Source: Vibrio sp. B1FLJ16 | GTDB taxonomy: Bacteria > Pseudomonadota > Gammaproteobacteria > Enterobacterales > Vibrionaceae | Direction of reading: 5' to 3' | DNA: 64,000 bases | NCBI RefSeq assembly: GCF_905175385.1 | Contig: NZ_HG992749.1 | Coordinates: 1,550,001 to 1,614,000, forward strand | Part shown: one piece after another, positions 47,344 to 56,864 of the stretch | Numbering within the stretch: position 1 is the stretch's first letter | Layout of the letters: each line of letters opens with the position of its first letter | Notes under the pieces: generated by a model | The model's database searches: none | The model's input: the letters and a program-made list of their open reading frames with translations, nothing else | What the model was told of the DNA's origin: nothing | Position numbers and translations under genes: made by a program

Positions 47344-48168
47344 GTGCTAAAACCAAATATTATTAAAACCAGTGAAAATCCCCTGCAGACTATCGAAGTA
47401 GACGTATACGATGAGTACGGAGAGAAACTGACCAAGCAAATCGCTTGTGAGCGTCCTCTTACCGTTATGTTGAACTGGAAGGAAGTTGTTACTCTGATGA
47501 CGCTTGGCTCACGACCAGAAGCGTTAGTATTGGGTTATTTGAAAAACCAAAGCTTCTTGTCTGATGCAGAAGCAATTGAATCAGTGATTATTGATTGGGA
47601 AACGCACTCTGCCGCGGTTATCACCCAAGAAAACATTGAACACCTTGAAGGTGCTTTGAAGAAGAAAACTGTAACGTCAGGTTGTGGTCAGGGCACCATG
47701 TACGGCAACGTAATGAAGCAGCTGGAAGATTACCAAGTGCCTCAAGTACCGCTTAAACAATCAGAAATCTACGCCGCACTTGAAGCATTAACTCATTACA
47801 ACGACACCTATAAAAAAGCGGGTGCGGTGCATGGCTGTGCGGTGTGTAAAGGTAACCAAGTACTTTCGTTCGTAGAAGATGTAGGTCGTCACAATGCAGT
47901 TGATACACTTGCCGGTGAAATGTGGCTCAACCAGGAAACAGGCGAAGATAAGATATTCTATACTACCGGTCGCCTTACATCTGAGATGGTAATAAAAGTC
48001 GCCCAAATGGGTATCCCTGTTTTGCTGTCCCGATCCGGCGTGACTCAAATGGGTTTGGACCTAGCGAAAAAGTTTGGCATTACCACTATCGCCAGGGCGA
48101 AAGGCTTACGCTTCCAGGTCTTTACTGGCGCAGAGAAAATTGACTTTGACGTAAAAGGCAGTTATTAA
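47344..48168 (+). CDS. fdhD: Formate dehydrogenase accessory sulfurtransferase FdhD
   Basis: 274-aa protein that transfers sulfur from the cysteine desulfurase to the Mo/W cofactor, needed for active formate dehydrogenase. Motifs: VTSGCGQGTM (the catalytic Cys region), HGCAVCKG and DVGRHNAVDTLAGE, then FYTTGRLTSEMVIKVAQMG. Starts with GTG at 47344 after AGGACA; the overlapping ATG at 47342 stops immediately. A small membrane protein gene follows. Confidence 0.95.
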   Translation: MLKPNIIKTSENPLQTIEVDVYDEYGEKLTKQIACERPLTVMLNWKEVVTLMTLGSRPEALVLGYLKNQSFLSDAEAIESVIIDWETHSAAVITQENIEHLEGALKKKTVTSGCGQGTMYGNVMKQLEDYQVPQVPLKQSEIYAALEALTHYNDTYKKAGAVHGCAVCKGNQVLSFVEDVGRHNAVDTLAGEMWLNQETGEDKIFYTTGRLTSEMVIKVAQMGIPVLLSRSGVTQMGLDLAKKFGITTIARAKGLRFQVFTGAEKIDFDVKGSY

Positions 48169-48234
48169 CAAATCACTAAGTCGTCAGATGAGTTAGACTT
48201 AAAGCATCATAGGGATTCACAAAGGACGTGAACA

Positions 48235-48354
48235 ATGGACATTGACCAGCTATGGAGTTTTTTGCTTACGCCAAGCGGCATTCTGGTTTCGATGATAATT
48301 ACCTTCGGCGTTGTCGGTATTTACGCTTATCTGACCGGTCAGTTCAAAGATTAG
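48235..48354 (+). CDS. 39-aa membrane protein (DUF3149-like)
   Basis: MDIDQLWSFLLTPSGILVSM followed by a helix and TGQFKD. One membrane segment in the middle. The ATG is preceded by AAAGGACG at good spacing, and the stop is just before a terminator, so it is a genuine small gene behind fdhD. Resembles the short DUF3149 type from memory. Function unknown; co-expression with fdhD suggested. Confidence 0.7.
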   Translation: MDIDQLWSFLLTPSGILVSMIITFGVVGIYAYLTGQFKD

Positions 48355-48360
48355 AGACAG

Positions 48361-48389
48361 AAAAAAGACCTCGTAATGAGGTCTTTTTT
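48361..48389. terminator. Bidirectional terminator between fdhD unit and ybiT
   Basis: AAAAAAGACCTC / GAGGTCTTTTTT with loop GTAAT; strong in both directions. Confidence 0.93.
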
Positions 48390-48418
48390 GTTTTGAAAAA
48401 TTCACTTCAGTGGCGGTA

Positions 48419-50011
48419 TTAGCCGTCAATACCACGTGATTTAAGGAACTCAGAGTAAGTTCCTTTAAAGTCCGTGATTTTACCATCACGAATTTCAAGA
48501 ATACGGGTTGCAAGAGAGTCTACAAACACACGGTCATGAGATACGAAGAACAGTGTCCCTTTGTATTGCTCAAGCGCTGTGTTCAATGATTCAATAGACT
48601 CCATATCCATATGGTTGGTTGGTTCATCCATCAGCAGCATGTTTGGTTTGTGCATCATCAGTTTGCCAAGCAGCATACGACCTTGCTCACCACCAGACAG
48701 TACTTTAACCGATTTTTTGATATCATCCTGACCAAACAGCATACGACCCAGGAAGCTACGAACCACTTGCTCGTCATCGCCTTCTTGACGCCATTGCCCC
48801 ATCCAGTCGGTTAAGTTCATGTCTTCTGCAAAGTCATGAGCGTGGTCTTGCGCGTAGTAACCGATGTTTGAGTTTTCAGACCATTTGTAAGTACCCGTGC
48901 GCGGTTCTAGAACGCCAGCTAAAGTGTTTAACAGCGTTGTTTTACCCACACCGTTCTCACCGATGATTGCTACACGTTCACCTACTTCAAAAATCGCATC
49001 GAAGTTAGCGAACAGATCATCTTCAAAGCCTTGGCTCAGATTTTCAACAATCAGAGCATTACGGAACAGCTCTTTAGACTGTTCAAAACGAATGAATGGG
49101 TTTTGACGGCTAGACGCTTTAACTTCGTCCAACTTAATCTTATCGATTTGCTTAGCACGAGACGTCGCTTGTTTTGCTTTTGAAGCGTTTGCAGAGAAAC
49201 GCGCAACGAATGTTTGCAGTTCAGCAATTTGTGCTTTCTTCTTCGCGTTGTCATTAAGCAGACGCTCACGAGCTTGAGAAGCCGCAGTCATGTACTCGTC
49301 ATAGTTACCTGGGTAAACGCGCAGTTCACCATAATCTAGGTCAGCCATATGAGTACAAACTGAGTTTAGGAAGTGACGGTCGTGCGAAATGATGATCATT
49401 GTGCAGTTACGTGCGTTTAGCGTGTCTTCCAACCAACGGATAGTATCCATATCCAAGTTGTTGGTCGGTTCGTCAAGTAGCATGATGTCTGGGTCTGCAA
49501 ACAATACCTGAGCAAGAAGAACACGAAGTTTCCAGCCTGGTGCAACTTCGCTCATTAGGCCAAAGTGCTGCTCCATTGGAATACCTACCGCCAGAAGAAG
49601 CTCACCCGCTTTTGCTTCTGCCATGTAACCGTCCATTTCGGCAAACTGAACTTCAAGATCAGCCACTTTCATACCGTCTTCTTCACTCATTTCAGCAAGC
49701 GAGTAAATACGGTCGCGTTCTTTTTTAACTTCCCAAAGTTCTTTATGACCCATGATTACCGTATCGATAACGGTGAATTCTTCATATGCGAACTGATCCT
49801 GGTTCAGCTTAGCGACACGCTCATTTGGGTCGTAGCTTACGTTACCACTTGTCTGTTCAAGCTCACCGCTTAGGATTTTCATAAAGGTTGATTTACCACA
49901 ACCGTTAGCGCCAATTAAGCCATAACGGTTACCTTCACCGAACTTAACTGAAATGTTTTCGAATAGCGGCTTAGCGCCGAATTGTTGAGTAATATTCGCT
50001 GTGGAGATCAA
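48419..50011 (-). CDS. ybiT: ABC-F translation factor YbiT
   Basis: 530-aa ABC-F with two cassettes (GANGCGKST and GENGVGKTT; Walker [12 protein letters not shown] and [11 protein letters not shown]) and the YbiT-specific linker ([24 protein letters not shown]). The frame extends to 50086, but the TTG at 50011, behind AAAGG, gives exactly the 530-residue length of E. coli YbiT and the N terminus [12 protein letters not shown]. It acts on stalled ribosomes. Convergent with the fdhD unit. Confidence 0.93.
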   Translation of the reverse strand: MISTANITQQFGAKPLFENISVKFGEGNRYGLIGANGCGKSTFMKILSGELEQTSGNVSYDPNERVAKLNQDQFAYEEFTVIDTVIMGHKELWEVKKERDRIYSLAEMSEEDGMKVADLEVQFAEMDGYMAEAKAGELLLAVGIPMEQHFGLMSEVAPGWKLRVLLAQVLFADPDIMLLDEPTNNLDMDTIRWLEDTLNARNCTMIIISHDRHFLNSVCTHMADLDYGELRVYPGNYDEYMTAASQARERLLNDNAKKKAQIAELQTFVARFSANASKAKQATSRAKQIDKIKLDEVKASSRQNPFIRFEQSKELFRNALIVENLSQGFEDDLFANFDAIFEVGERVAIIGENGVGKTTLLNTLAGVLEPRTGTYKWSENSNIGYYAQDHAHDFAEDMNLTDWMGQWRQEGDDEQVVRSFLGRMLFGQDDIKKSVKVLSGGEQGRMLLGKLMMHKPNMLLMDEPTNHMDMESIESLNTALEQYKGTLFFVSHDRVFVDSLATRILEIRDGKITDFKGTYSEFLKSRGIDG

Positions 50012-50194
50012 AACCTTTACCTTAGCAATTAGAGTGTATTTAGGGAAAAACCGGGCAACGGTACTTGTTAAGGCTACACACTGCAAGTGTTGTTTTTATG
50101 AATTAATCAGAAACTTTGTTTTCAGATGTATGAAAAGCGAGGTTCAAACACCATGTCCTTCAGCTTGCCGGGTATTGAGTTCCCGTTAAAATAG

Positions 50195-50222
50195 AAAAGG
50201 CCAGTGACAATACTGACCTTTT
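50195..50222 (-). terminator. Terminator of the two-component operon
   Basis: Stem AAAAGGCCAGT / ACTGACCTTTT with one mismatch, 20 bp beyond the kinase stop on the minus strand. Confidence 0.75.
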
Positions 50223-50242
50223 CAACTCTCGTTTAAAGCGAA

Positions 50243-52237
50243 TTATGCAATGTTCATAACTTCTAGCATTAACTCTGCTTTATTTGGTAGGTAAATACTG
50301 AAAACACTGCCTTTTCCAAGTTCAGACTCTACCTTCAGCTCTCCGCCAGTCTGGCTGAGAATACTTTGTGAAACCGAAAGTCCTAAGCCAGTACCTTCTC
50401 GTTTGGTTGTGTAGAACGGAGAGAAGATACGGCCGATGTTTTCTGGCTTGATACCACAACCTTCGTCCGCAACGTGAATCACAGCGCCTTTGACCTCCCC
50501 GTCTTCCATCCAATCTTCACTGGTAACGACTAATTTTCCTTTTCCGTTCATGGCATGGATAGCATTCATTTGTAAATTAACCAAGATCTGCAATAGTTGG
50601 TGGCGGTTAATCTCCACCGATGTATGAGCCTGGAGATCGGTAACAAACTCAATATCTCGCTTTTTGCTTCCCGTTTTTACCAGTGTAATGCTTTCATCAA
50701 TAACCGGATTCACATGCTGCCAGGTAATTTCATCCTGGATACCGCCCTGTCGGCTGTACTGTAATAAGCTCCGGGTGATGTTTCTGATTCGATCGATTTG
50801 CGTATGAATAGCATCGATTTCTTCTTGTACCCGATCCGCATCCTCGCCAAGCTCAAAATGAATCAGTTCAATATTTCCAAGAATAACGGCCGTTGGGTTG
50901 TTAATCTCGTGTGCAATTCCTGCGGTTAATTCCCCAAGTGCAGACAATTTTTCATGAACGACAAGTTTATCCCTTGTCTGATTGAGTAACTGAATGTGCA
51001 TTTCAAGTTCTTCGGTTTTTTCTCTCAGGCTAGCGGTACGCTCCTGAACTTTACATTCGAGCTGTGCGGCGGCGGTCTTAAGTTCACGCTTACGCTCCTG
51101 AAGTGCATCGAGCATATTGTCGAACTGCTTTGCCAGCTGAGCCAGTTCATGATCATCATCAAGCCCCAGTGGACCGATACGTTTTTCTTTGCCTAATTGA
51201 ACCAGTTTTACCACTTTATGAATACGTTCAATTGGTCTGAACAAATCACGAGAACCGCGGTATACCATTGCACCTGAAACCAATAAAAGCATCACCGTTA
51301 CCAGACTGATTTCAGCGATGTTAGTCATGTACGCTTTTACAAATGGCCACATCAGGTAACCTGTGTAGATCATTCCAATTACGTTATCGTACTGGTCTTT
51401 AATCGGCTGATAAGCCGTTATATACCAAGCATCGTACACGTATGCGCGGCCTACCCATTGCTCACCTCCTGCAAGTACTTGCTCTGAGACTTCGCTACTT
51501 ACTTTCGTACCAATAGCGCGCCCTGAACGGTGGTCGCTATTCAAAGGAACATTAGTGCTGACTCGTAAATCCGAGAGAAAGAGAGTCAATGTGCCAACGG
51601 GACGCAATCGATCATTATCGTTTGGGTAAATAAGATCACGAATTTGATCCACCAGTACCGTGCTGTTGTTAAGAAGCAATCCGCCATCCAAGAAACCAAT
51701 CAAGTCATTAAATCGACTGTAGACAGGTATAACAGTACGACTCACCAATCCGTTCGTTTCTACATCAGACTCTTGCGTAGCACCTTGCGCGGCAATCGCT
51801 ACTTCTGCTCGTTTAGCAAGCTCCGGTTCAAGTTGTTCCAGCTCTTCTTTACTTAATACATCAAAGAAAGATTCCCGCTTAGTTAAATCCATAAAGCGGA
51901 ATTTGTTTTCAATTGAATTAACGTGTTTAAAAGACAGGAAATCCAATCCATACCGGCGTTTCTGCTCTGTTACCCAGTCTTGCAGTTCATCGATTGGTAA
52001 ATTCTGATTAATGCGGATACGAAAGTCATAGGAGTCAGCAAAAGATCTAACGTAGTTCGCTTGCTTCTGTTGCAGCAGTTCGACACTGTTTTCGGCAACC
52101 CCCAGGCGTTCTGACACATCCTGAAGGGTGTTTTGCCACGTGTATTGAATGGACCAATAGATAGTGATACCGATCAAAGCAAGCAAAGTCATAAAAATTG
52201 GCGCAGATGTCAGAATCAGTAAACGGTAACGCACCAT
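50243..52237 (-). CDS. Membrane sensor histidine kinase next to tupABC
   Basis: 664 aa: N-terminal helix (6-27), a periplasmic Cache-like sensing domain (about 35-300, with GFLDGGLLLN and TAYQPIKDQYDNVIGMIYTGYL), a second helix (about 308-325), HAMP, coiled coil, HisKA with His443 in GELTAGIAHEINNPTAVILGN, and HATPase with DEGCGIKPE and GTGLGLSVS. The architecture is DctB-like, as for kinases paired with sigma54 regulators. The regulator gene is 48 bp upstream in the same direction. Because it faces tupABC and the fdh genes, an oxyanion or formate signal is plausible (inference). Confidence 0.92.
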   Translation of the reverse strand: MVRYRLLILTSAPIFMTLLALIGITIYWSIQYTWQNTLQDVSERLGVAENSVELLQQKQANYVRSFADSYDFRIRINQNLPIDELQDWVTEQKRRYGLDFLSFKHVNSIENKFRFMDLTKRESFFDVLSKEELEQLEPELAKRAEVAIAAQGATQESDVETNGLVSRTVIPVYSRFNDLIGFLDGGLLLNNSTVLVDQIRDLIYPNDNDRLRPVGTLTLFLSDLRVSTNVPLNSDHRSGRAIGTKVSSEVSEQVLAGGEQWVGRAYVYDAWYITAYQPIKDQYDNVIGMIYTGYLMWPFVKAYMTNIAEISLVTVMLLLVSGAMVYRGSRDLFRPIERIHKVVKLVQLGKEKRIGPLGLDDDHELAQLAKQFDNMLDALQERKRELKTAAAQLECKVQERTASLREKTEELEMHIQLLNQTRDKLVVHEKLSALGELTAGIAHEINNPTAVILGNIELIHFELGEDADRVQEEIDAIHTQIDRIRNITRSLLQYSRQGGIQDEITWQHVNPVIDESITLVKTGSKKRDIEFVTDLQAHTSVEINRHQLLQILVNLQMNAIHAMNGKGKLVVTSEDWMEDGEVKGAVIHVADEGCGIKPENIGRIFSPFYTTKREGTGLGLSVSQSILSQTGGELKVESELGKGSVFSIYLPNKAELMLEVMNIA

Positions 52238-52285
52238 GTTTTAAACCGGTGTGTCCATTTAGACAGTCCAATATGTTGGTGCCAT

Positions 52286-53737
52286 TTAGTCGGCATATTC
52301 CTCTTCCTCTGCATCCCACTCTTTATATTTGCGCTCTAACGTTTTGCGCGCGACTCCCAGGTCACGAGCCGCTGCAGATTTGTTACCGTCATGCAGGCTA
52401 ACGACTTGCTGAATGTGGGCTTTTTCCACGGCTTTTAGTGTCCAGTCATTTGGGTAACCTTCACCAGAAGTCTCAACATTCTCTTCGAACTTTTCGACTT
52501 CGTTTGTCCTCGAAATCGTCATAGCGGAATGTTGTAACGTACGACCACCGTTGATTTCATTCCAATAATGCGCTGGTGGCTTTCCGAGTAAAATACAACG
52601 CTCAATCAGGTTTTTTAGTTCTCGGATATTACCGGGCCAATCGTATTCGCCCATTGCCTGCATATCTTCATGTGCCCACTTAAGCGCAGGCATACCTAGT
52701 TCGCGGGTTAACATGCTACTGAAGAAAGGAACCAGTTCAAAAAGATCTTGTTTACGCTCACGTAACGGACACACTTCAATTTTGAGGACATTTAGACGAT
52801 AAAAGAGATCCCTGCGGAAGTTACCCTGGTTAACCTCTTCTTGCAGATTTCGGTTTGTTGCTGCTACAACACGGACATCAATACTGATCTCTTTTTCAGA
52901 ACCAACTGGCCGAATAGTTCTTTGTTCTAACACGCGTAACAGTGACGCTTGCATTGATAGCGGCATTTCACCTATCTCATCCAAGAATAGCGTGCCGCCA
53001 TTTGCTACGCGGAACAGTCCTTCTCGTGATTTCTTCGCTCCGGTAAAAGCGCCCGCAGTATGACCAAACAGTTCACTTTCCAGGAGTTCTGGTGCAATCG
53101 CGCCACAGTTAATCGGAACAAACGGCCCGCTTCTTCCACTTGCCTGATGGAGACCGCGTGCGACAAGCTCTTTACCTGTACCAGATTCCCCTTCAACCAA
53201 AACCGACGCACGTGACGGTGCAAATTGGGTAATGAGTAACTTAAGCTGGTTTGTCTTCTCCGAACTGCCTATGATTTCTGAACTGTTGTAACGCTGATAA
53301 TCGCGCTTCATCGCATACTGCATTCGCTCGTTAAGCCGACGATCCATGCAGCGGATAACGGACTTCAGCATTTGTTCCAGATTGAAAGGTTTAAGAATAA
53401 AATCGGACGCACCGAGCTGTAGTGCACGAATGGCCGTTTCAAGGTCAGCGTAGCCAGTCATGAAAATCACATCTGCTCGCTTTTCCTCATCTTCGAATAT
53501 TTCTTCCCACTCAATACCTGAACGACCGGGTAAGTTTATGTCTAGTAATATCAGATCATAGTGACGTGACTGACGAAGCTGTTCGGCATCTTCAATGCTG
53601 CCCGCCGTATCTACCTGAGAAAAAAGTTTTCCGAGCGCTTTCTTCAATATCGCTTGCATGCCAGTTTCGTCATCAACGACCAAAACCGAAAAAGCATTAT
53701 ATTGTTGGTTTGTACTAATATGGGATTGACCAGACAT
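52286..53737 (-). CDS. Sigma54-dependent response regulator
   Basis: 483-aa NtrC-family activator: receiver (about 15-130) with phospho-acceptor Asp66 in DLILLDINLPG, AAA+ domain with Walker A GESGTGKE (183-190) and the sigma54-contacting GAFTGA (229-234), and a Fis-type helix-turn-helix at the C terminus (GNKSAAARDLGVARKTLERK). It would remodel sigma54 RNA polymerase at -24/-12 promoters. First gene of the kinase operon. Sigma54 promoter matches at tupA, fdhD and the fdh operon are the likely targets. Confidence 0.93.
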   Translation of the reverse strand: MSGQSHISTNQQYNAFSVLVVDDETGMQAILKKALGKLFSQVDTAGSIEDAEQLRQSRHYDLILLDINLPGRSGIEWEEIFEDEEKRADVIFMTGYADLETAIRALQLGASDFILKPFNLEQMLKSVIRCMDRRLNERMQYAMKRDYQRYNSSEIIGSSEKTNQLKLLITQFAPSRASVLVEGESGTGKELVARGLHQASGRSGPFVPINCGAIAPELLESELFGHTAGAFTGAKKSREGLFRVANGGTLFLDEIGEMPLSMQASLLRVLEQRTIRPVGSEKEISIDVRVVAATNRNLQEEVNQGNFRRDLFYRLNVLKIEVCPLRERKQDLFELVPFFSSMLTRELGMPALKWAHEDMQAMGEYDWPGNIRELKNLIERCILLGKPPAHYWNEINGGRTLQHSAMTISRTNEVEKFEENVETSGEGYPNDWTLKAVEKAHIQQVVSLHDGNKSAAARDLGVARKTLERKYKEWDAEEEEYAD

Positions 53738-53760
53738 ATTTACCCCAGATGGATTGAGAT

Positions 53761-53778
53761 GGGACAGAGTGTACCAAC
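53761..53778. promoter_or_regulatory. Candidate activator site 1
   Basis: GGGACAGAGTGTACCAAC, dyad GGGACA-N3-TGTACC. Exactly 45 bp from site 2, about four helical turns, so both face the same side of the DNA. Confidence 0.55.
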
Positions 53779-53805
53779 ACAGGACAGGCGCACCCCACTA
53801 CAGAT

Positions 53806-53823
53806 GAGACATTTTGTACCAAC
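53806..53823. promoter_or_regulatory. Candidate activator site 2
   Basis: GAGACATTTTGTACCAAC, same dyad as site 1. Both halves share the GATGRGACA / GTTGGTACA form. Confidence 0.55.
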
Positions 53824-53864
53824 GTGTAAATTTATGCAAACAAGTCTATGAATTAACGTATAAA

Positions 53865-54131
53865 TATACCCAAATGACTTCAAGATGCAGGATTCAGAGC
53901 GTTGTCACTGGCTCAAGTTCGAGGAAAATAACGCAGTGGAATAGCAAGCTCTTTCCAAGTTATTTGACGCTGAAATTGTGTCAGTGACACGCTCCCAAAG
54001 GGCGAGTTGCCTTGGCTCACAGCCTTTGTTAACGATTTTTAATTTAGAACTACTAGATCTTCAAATCGTTGCCGTGCCTGTAAACCAAGTCATTCTCGCT
54101 GAACCTAGCATCTTGAGGTTATTTGGGTATA
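53865..54131. mobile_element. 267-bp MITE-like element
   Basis: Ends are imperfect inverted repeats: TATACCCAAATGACTTCAAG at the left and the complement of CTTGAGGTTATTTGGGTATA at the right, continuing inward (AGATGCAGGATTCAG / CTGAACCTAGCATCT). No transposase gene inside; flanked by TA-rich sequence. Similar palindromic repeats are, to my knowledge, common in Vibrio genomes. Confidence 0.75.
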
Positions 54132-54153
54132 AACATATTACACTTACAAATTG

Positions 54154-54170
54154 TTGGCATTTTATTTGCT
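54154..54170 (+). promoter_or_regulatory. Sigma54 promoter of tupABC
   Basis: TTGGCATTTTATTTGCT: one mismatch from TTGGCAC-N5-TTGCT with exact spacing, 90 bp before the tupA start. Confidence 0.85.
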
Positions 54171-54259
54171 TTTAGAGGGGCGAGTCATCGGAATCATTCG
54201 TCTACTATAGTATCAACGTATCAGAAGCCGAATCATCATTGGAAAGGAAACAAACTAAA

Positions 54260-55078
54260 ATGAAAAAAATTGCGCTAACGTTGGCTGCAACGTCAATAAC
54301 GCTAGTAAGCTACTCCGCTTTTTCCGCTCAAGATGGCGAACATATTCGCCTGGCAACCACTACCAGTACCTACCACTCTGGCCTGCTTGATTACCTACTC
54401 CCTCAGTTTGAAAAAGATACCGGCTATAAAGTTGACATTATTGCTGCCGGCACAGGTAAAGCGCTGAAGATGGGTGAAAACGGTGATGTTGATTTGGTTA
54501 TGACCCACGCGCCAAAGGCAGAAGGTTTATTCGTTGAGAAAGGCTACGGTGTCTTGCCACGCAAACTGATGTACAACGACTTTGTGATTGTCGGCCCGAA
54601 AAATGATCCAGCTGAAATCAAAGATGATGAAACTGTCCTCGCCGTGTTTAAAGAAATCGCAGATAAAAATGCGACATTCATTTCTCGTGGTGATGACTCA
54701 GGCACACATAAGAAAGAAATGGGCTTTTGGGCTCAGACAAAAATTGAACCAAACTTCGGTGGCTACCGCAGTGTAGGTCAAGGTATGGGTCCTACTCTTA
54801 ACATGGCATCTGAGATGCAGGGTTACACAATGACAGACCGCGGCACTTGGCTGGCATACGAGAACAAGCTGGATCTTGAAATCTTGTTCCAAGGTGATGA
54901 AATGCTGTTTAACCCATATCAAGTGATCTTAGTTAATCCAGAGCGTTACCCTACGATCAATCATAAAGGCGCGAAAGTGTTCAGTGATTGGTTGGTCACA
55001 TCACACGGTCAGGAGATGATTAACAGTTTCCGTCTTAATGGTAAGCAGTTATTTGTGGCCAACGCAGAGACTAAATAA
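54260..55078 (+). CDS. tupA: Tungstate ABC transporter binding protein TupA
   Basis: 272-aa periplasmic protein with signal peptide MKKIALTLAATSITLVSYSAFS. It has the oxyanion-binding signature ATTTSTYHSGLLDYLLPQFE, DVIAAGTGKAL-type and DLVMTHAPKAE segments, and SRGDDSGTHKKE. This set marks the TupA/WtpA-like group (tungstate over molybdate) rather than ModA. The frame reaches 54239 but the signal peptide sets the ATG at 54260, with GGAAAGG upstream. 6 bp before tupB. Confidence 0.9.
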   Translation: MKKIALTLAATSITLVSYSAFSAQDGEHIRLATTTSTYHSGLLDYLLPQFEKDTGYKVDIIAAGTGKALKMGENGDVDLVMTHAPKAEGLFVEKGYGVLPRKLMYNDFVIVGPKNDPAEIKDDETVLAVFKEIADKNATFISRGDDSGTHKKEMGFWAQTKIEPNFGGYRSVGQGMGPTLNMASEMQGYTMTDRGTWLAYENKLDLEILFQGDEMLFNPYQVILVNPERYPTINHKGAKVFSDWLVTSHGQEMINSFRLNGKQLFVANAETK

Positions 55079-55084
55079 CGCAAT

Positions 55085-55783
55085 ATGAACCTTGCCGATA
55101 CAACACTGGAAGCGCTAAGACTACTAGTCAACTTTGATGCTGAGCTTTGGGAGATCGTCGCAGTCTCCTTTAGCGTTTCTATCTCGGCGATATCGTTAGT
55201 GGTATCGCCGGCGATTTTAGCCTCTTTTGTTCTGGCTTATACAGACTTTCGTGGTAAATGGTTTTTGTTGTCGATAGTGAACACGCTTCAAGCTGTCCCT
55301 ACCGTTGTTATTGGCTTGTTGCTGTACATGCTTTTGTCCCGAGCTGGCCCTTGGGGCGGTTGGCAGATGCTATTTACTCAAAAAGCGATGATATTCGGTC
55401 AAATGCTGATCTGTTTCCCAGTGTTGGTATCTATGATGCACGGTGCATTGCAGTCGAGCGATCGCCGTATGGTCGAAACATCAATTACTTTGGGTGTATC
55501 GCTTCCACGAGTTGCTGCCACTATGATCTGGGAAACTCGTTTCCCATTGCTTGCAGCAATCATTGCAGGATTTTCTCGCATAGTCACTGAAGTAGGCTGT
55601 TCTATGATGGTTGGCGGTAACATTATGGGCGTTACGCGCAATATACCGACCGCAATCGCAATGGAAAGCAGTAAAGGTGCTTTTGCGCAAGGCGTTGCAT
55701 TAGGTATTGTATTACTATCGTTAGCGTTAGCGTTAAATTTCTTCTTATCCAGTATGAGAGGCAAAGGCTACCTCAGAACATGA
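55085..55783 (+). CDS. tupB: Tungstate ABC transporter permease TupB
   Basis: 232-aa permease with about five helices and an EAA-type loop (ETSITLGVSLPRVAATMIWETRFPLLAA). Partner of TupA and TupC. 43 bp before tupC. Confidence 0.9.
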   Translation: MNLADTTLEALRLLVNFDAELWEIVAVSFSVSISAISLVVSPAILASFVLAYTDFRGKWFLLSIVNTLQAVPTVVIGLLLYMLLSRAGPWGGWQMLFTQKAMIFGQMLICFPVLVSMMHGALQSSDRRMVETSITLGVSLPRVAATMIWETRFPLLAAIIAGFSRIVTEVGCSMMVGGNIMGVTRNIPTAIAMESSKGAFAQGVALGIVLLSLALALNFFLSSMRGKGYLRT

Positions 55784-55826
55784 AACGAGCCATTGAAGTG
55801 TCCTCGACTCTCTATAAAGGCGCATT

Positions 55827-56546
55827 ATGACTATAAAAATCACCGCCAAGCAGTTGTCCATGCGTTTTAAAGAACGTGTGCTTTTTCATATTCCTGAGCT
55901 GGCAATTGGCCCGAACGATGCCATCTACCTAAAGGGAGATAATGGTGTCGGTAAAACTACTCTGCTTAAAATTCTCGCCGGGCTGTTAAAATCGTCAACC
56001 GGAGAAGTCATAGCGCCAAAAGATTCCTGGCTTAAGAAATGGACACGACGCAGCGGACGTGTTGATGTTATCTATCTTCACCAGTCCCCTTACCTATTTG
56101 ATGGTTCCGTATATGAAAACGTTGTATATGGCGTAAAATATCAGCATGACACCGCAAAAGATAAGCGTGCTCAGGTGATAAACGCTTTGCGTATGGTCGG
56201 TTTAGAAACATTAGCTGACGAACACATCTCTGTTCTGTCTGGTGGTGAAAAACAGCGTGTAGCTATGGCGAGAGCCTGGATCTTAAGACCATCGATTTTA
56301 TTAATGGATGAGCCGAGTGCATCATTGGACGTTGAATCCATCGAACGAATAGTCGCAATGGCTAAAGATCTTCTTGATCGCGGTTCCAGCATCGTAGTAA
56401 CAAGCCATCAAACCAATGCGCTGACTGATTTATGTAAGAAACAGTGGTGGATTAAAGATAAGACGTTGATAGAGTCGCCACTGCTGTATGTCATACCTAA
56501 ACACGCATCACATGAGAACTCATATACTTCAACAAAAACTAGCTAA
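55827..56546 (+). CDS. tupC: Tungstate ABC transporter ATPase TupC
   Basis: 239-aa ABC ATPase: Walker A GDNGVGKTT, signature LSGGEKQR, Walker B ILLMDEPSASLD, H-loop TSHQ. It energizes TupB. No strong terminator after it; a GCCTTCATTAAGGC hairpin lies at 56584-56597. Confidence 0.9.
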   Translation: MTIKITAKQLSMRFKERVLFHIPELAIGPNDAIYLKGDNGVGKTTLLKILAGLLKSSTGEVIAPKDSWLKKWTRRSGRVDVIYLHQSPYLFDGSVYENVVYGVKYQHDTAKDKRAQVINALRMVGLETLADEHISVLSGGEKQRVAMARAWILRPSILLMDEPSASLDVESIERIVAMAKDLLDRGSSIVVTSHQTNALTDLCKKQWWIKDKTLIESPLLYVIPKHASHENSYTSTKTS

Positions 56547-56864
56547 TTTAAATATTAACCTGTAGTCAGATATCGATTTTCTCGCCTTCATTAAGGCTGA
56601 GGTATGGTAATTCAGACAGCCTAATTACAATACCATCAAGGAAGTTGTTCATCTAAGACTGAGTGAAACTATTTTATTCTTTTTCAAAGACATTCTAATA
56701 ATTAGAAAAGACGTCCTTGTCATTTGAAAGTTTCGAAAAGGAGCTTCATTTAAACCTGATACTCTAAAAGTAAAAATAGTGCCTTCAGGTAGTTCAATTT
56801 ATTAAGATTATTGCTTTTGTACCCGTCAGCTGTTTGTTTAACTTGATAAGTATGTCGTCCACTA
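56547..56864. other. Gene-poor region after tupC
   Basis: 318 bp, AT-rich. On the minus strand 56566-56652 encodes a 28-aa frame (ending LPYLSLNEGEKIDI) without a ribosome site, perhaps a gene relic. Nothing else recognized. Confidence 0.5.

Larger units (their letters stand above)
53738..54259. other. Divergent regulatory region between the regulator and tupA
   Basis: 522 bp: two activator-site candidates near the regulator, a MITE-like element in the middle, then the tupA sigma54 promoter. Confidence 0.75.

Noticed and set aside
54239..54259. Upstream TupA start
   Set aside because: Adds seven charged residues before a canonical signal peptide; GGAAAGG fits the ATG at 54260.
56566..56652. 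28-aa minus-strand frame ending LPYLSLNEGEKIDI
   Set aside because: Looks protein-like but has no ribosome site and no family; kept only as a possible relic in the intergenic note.
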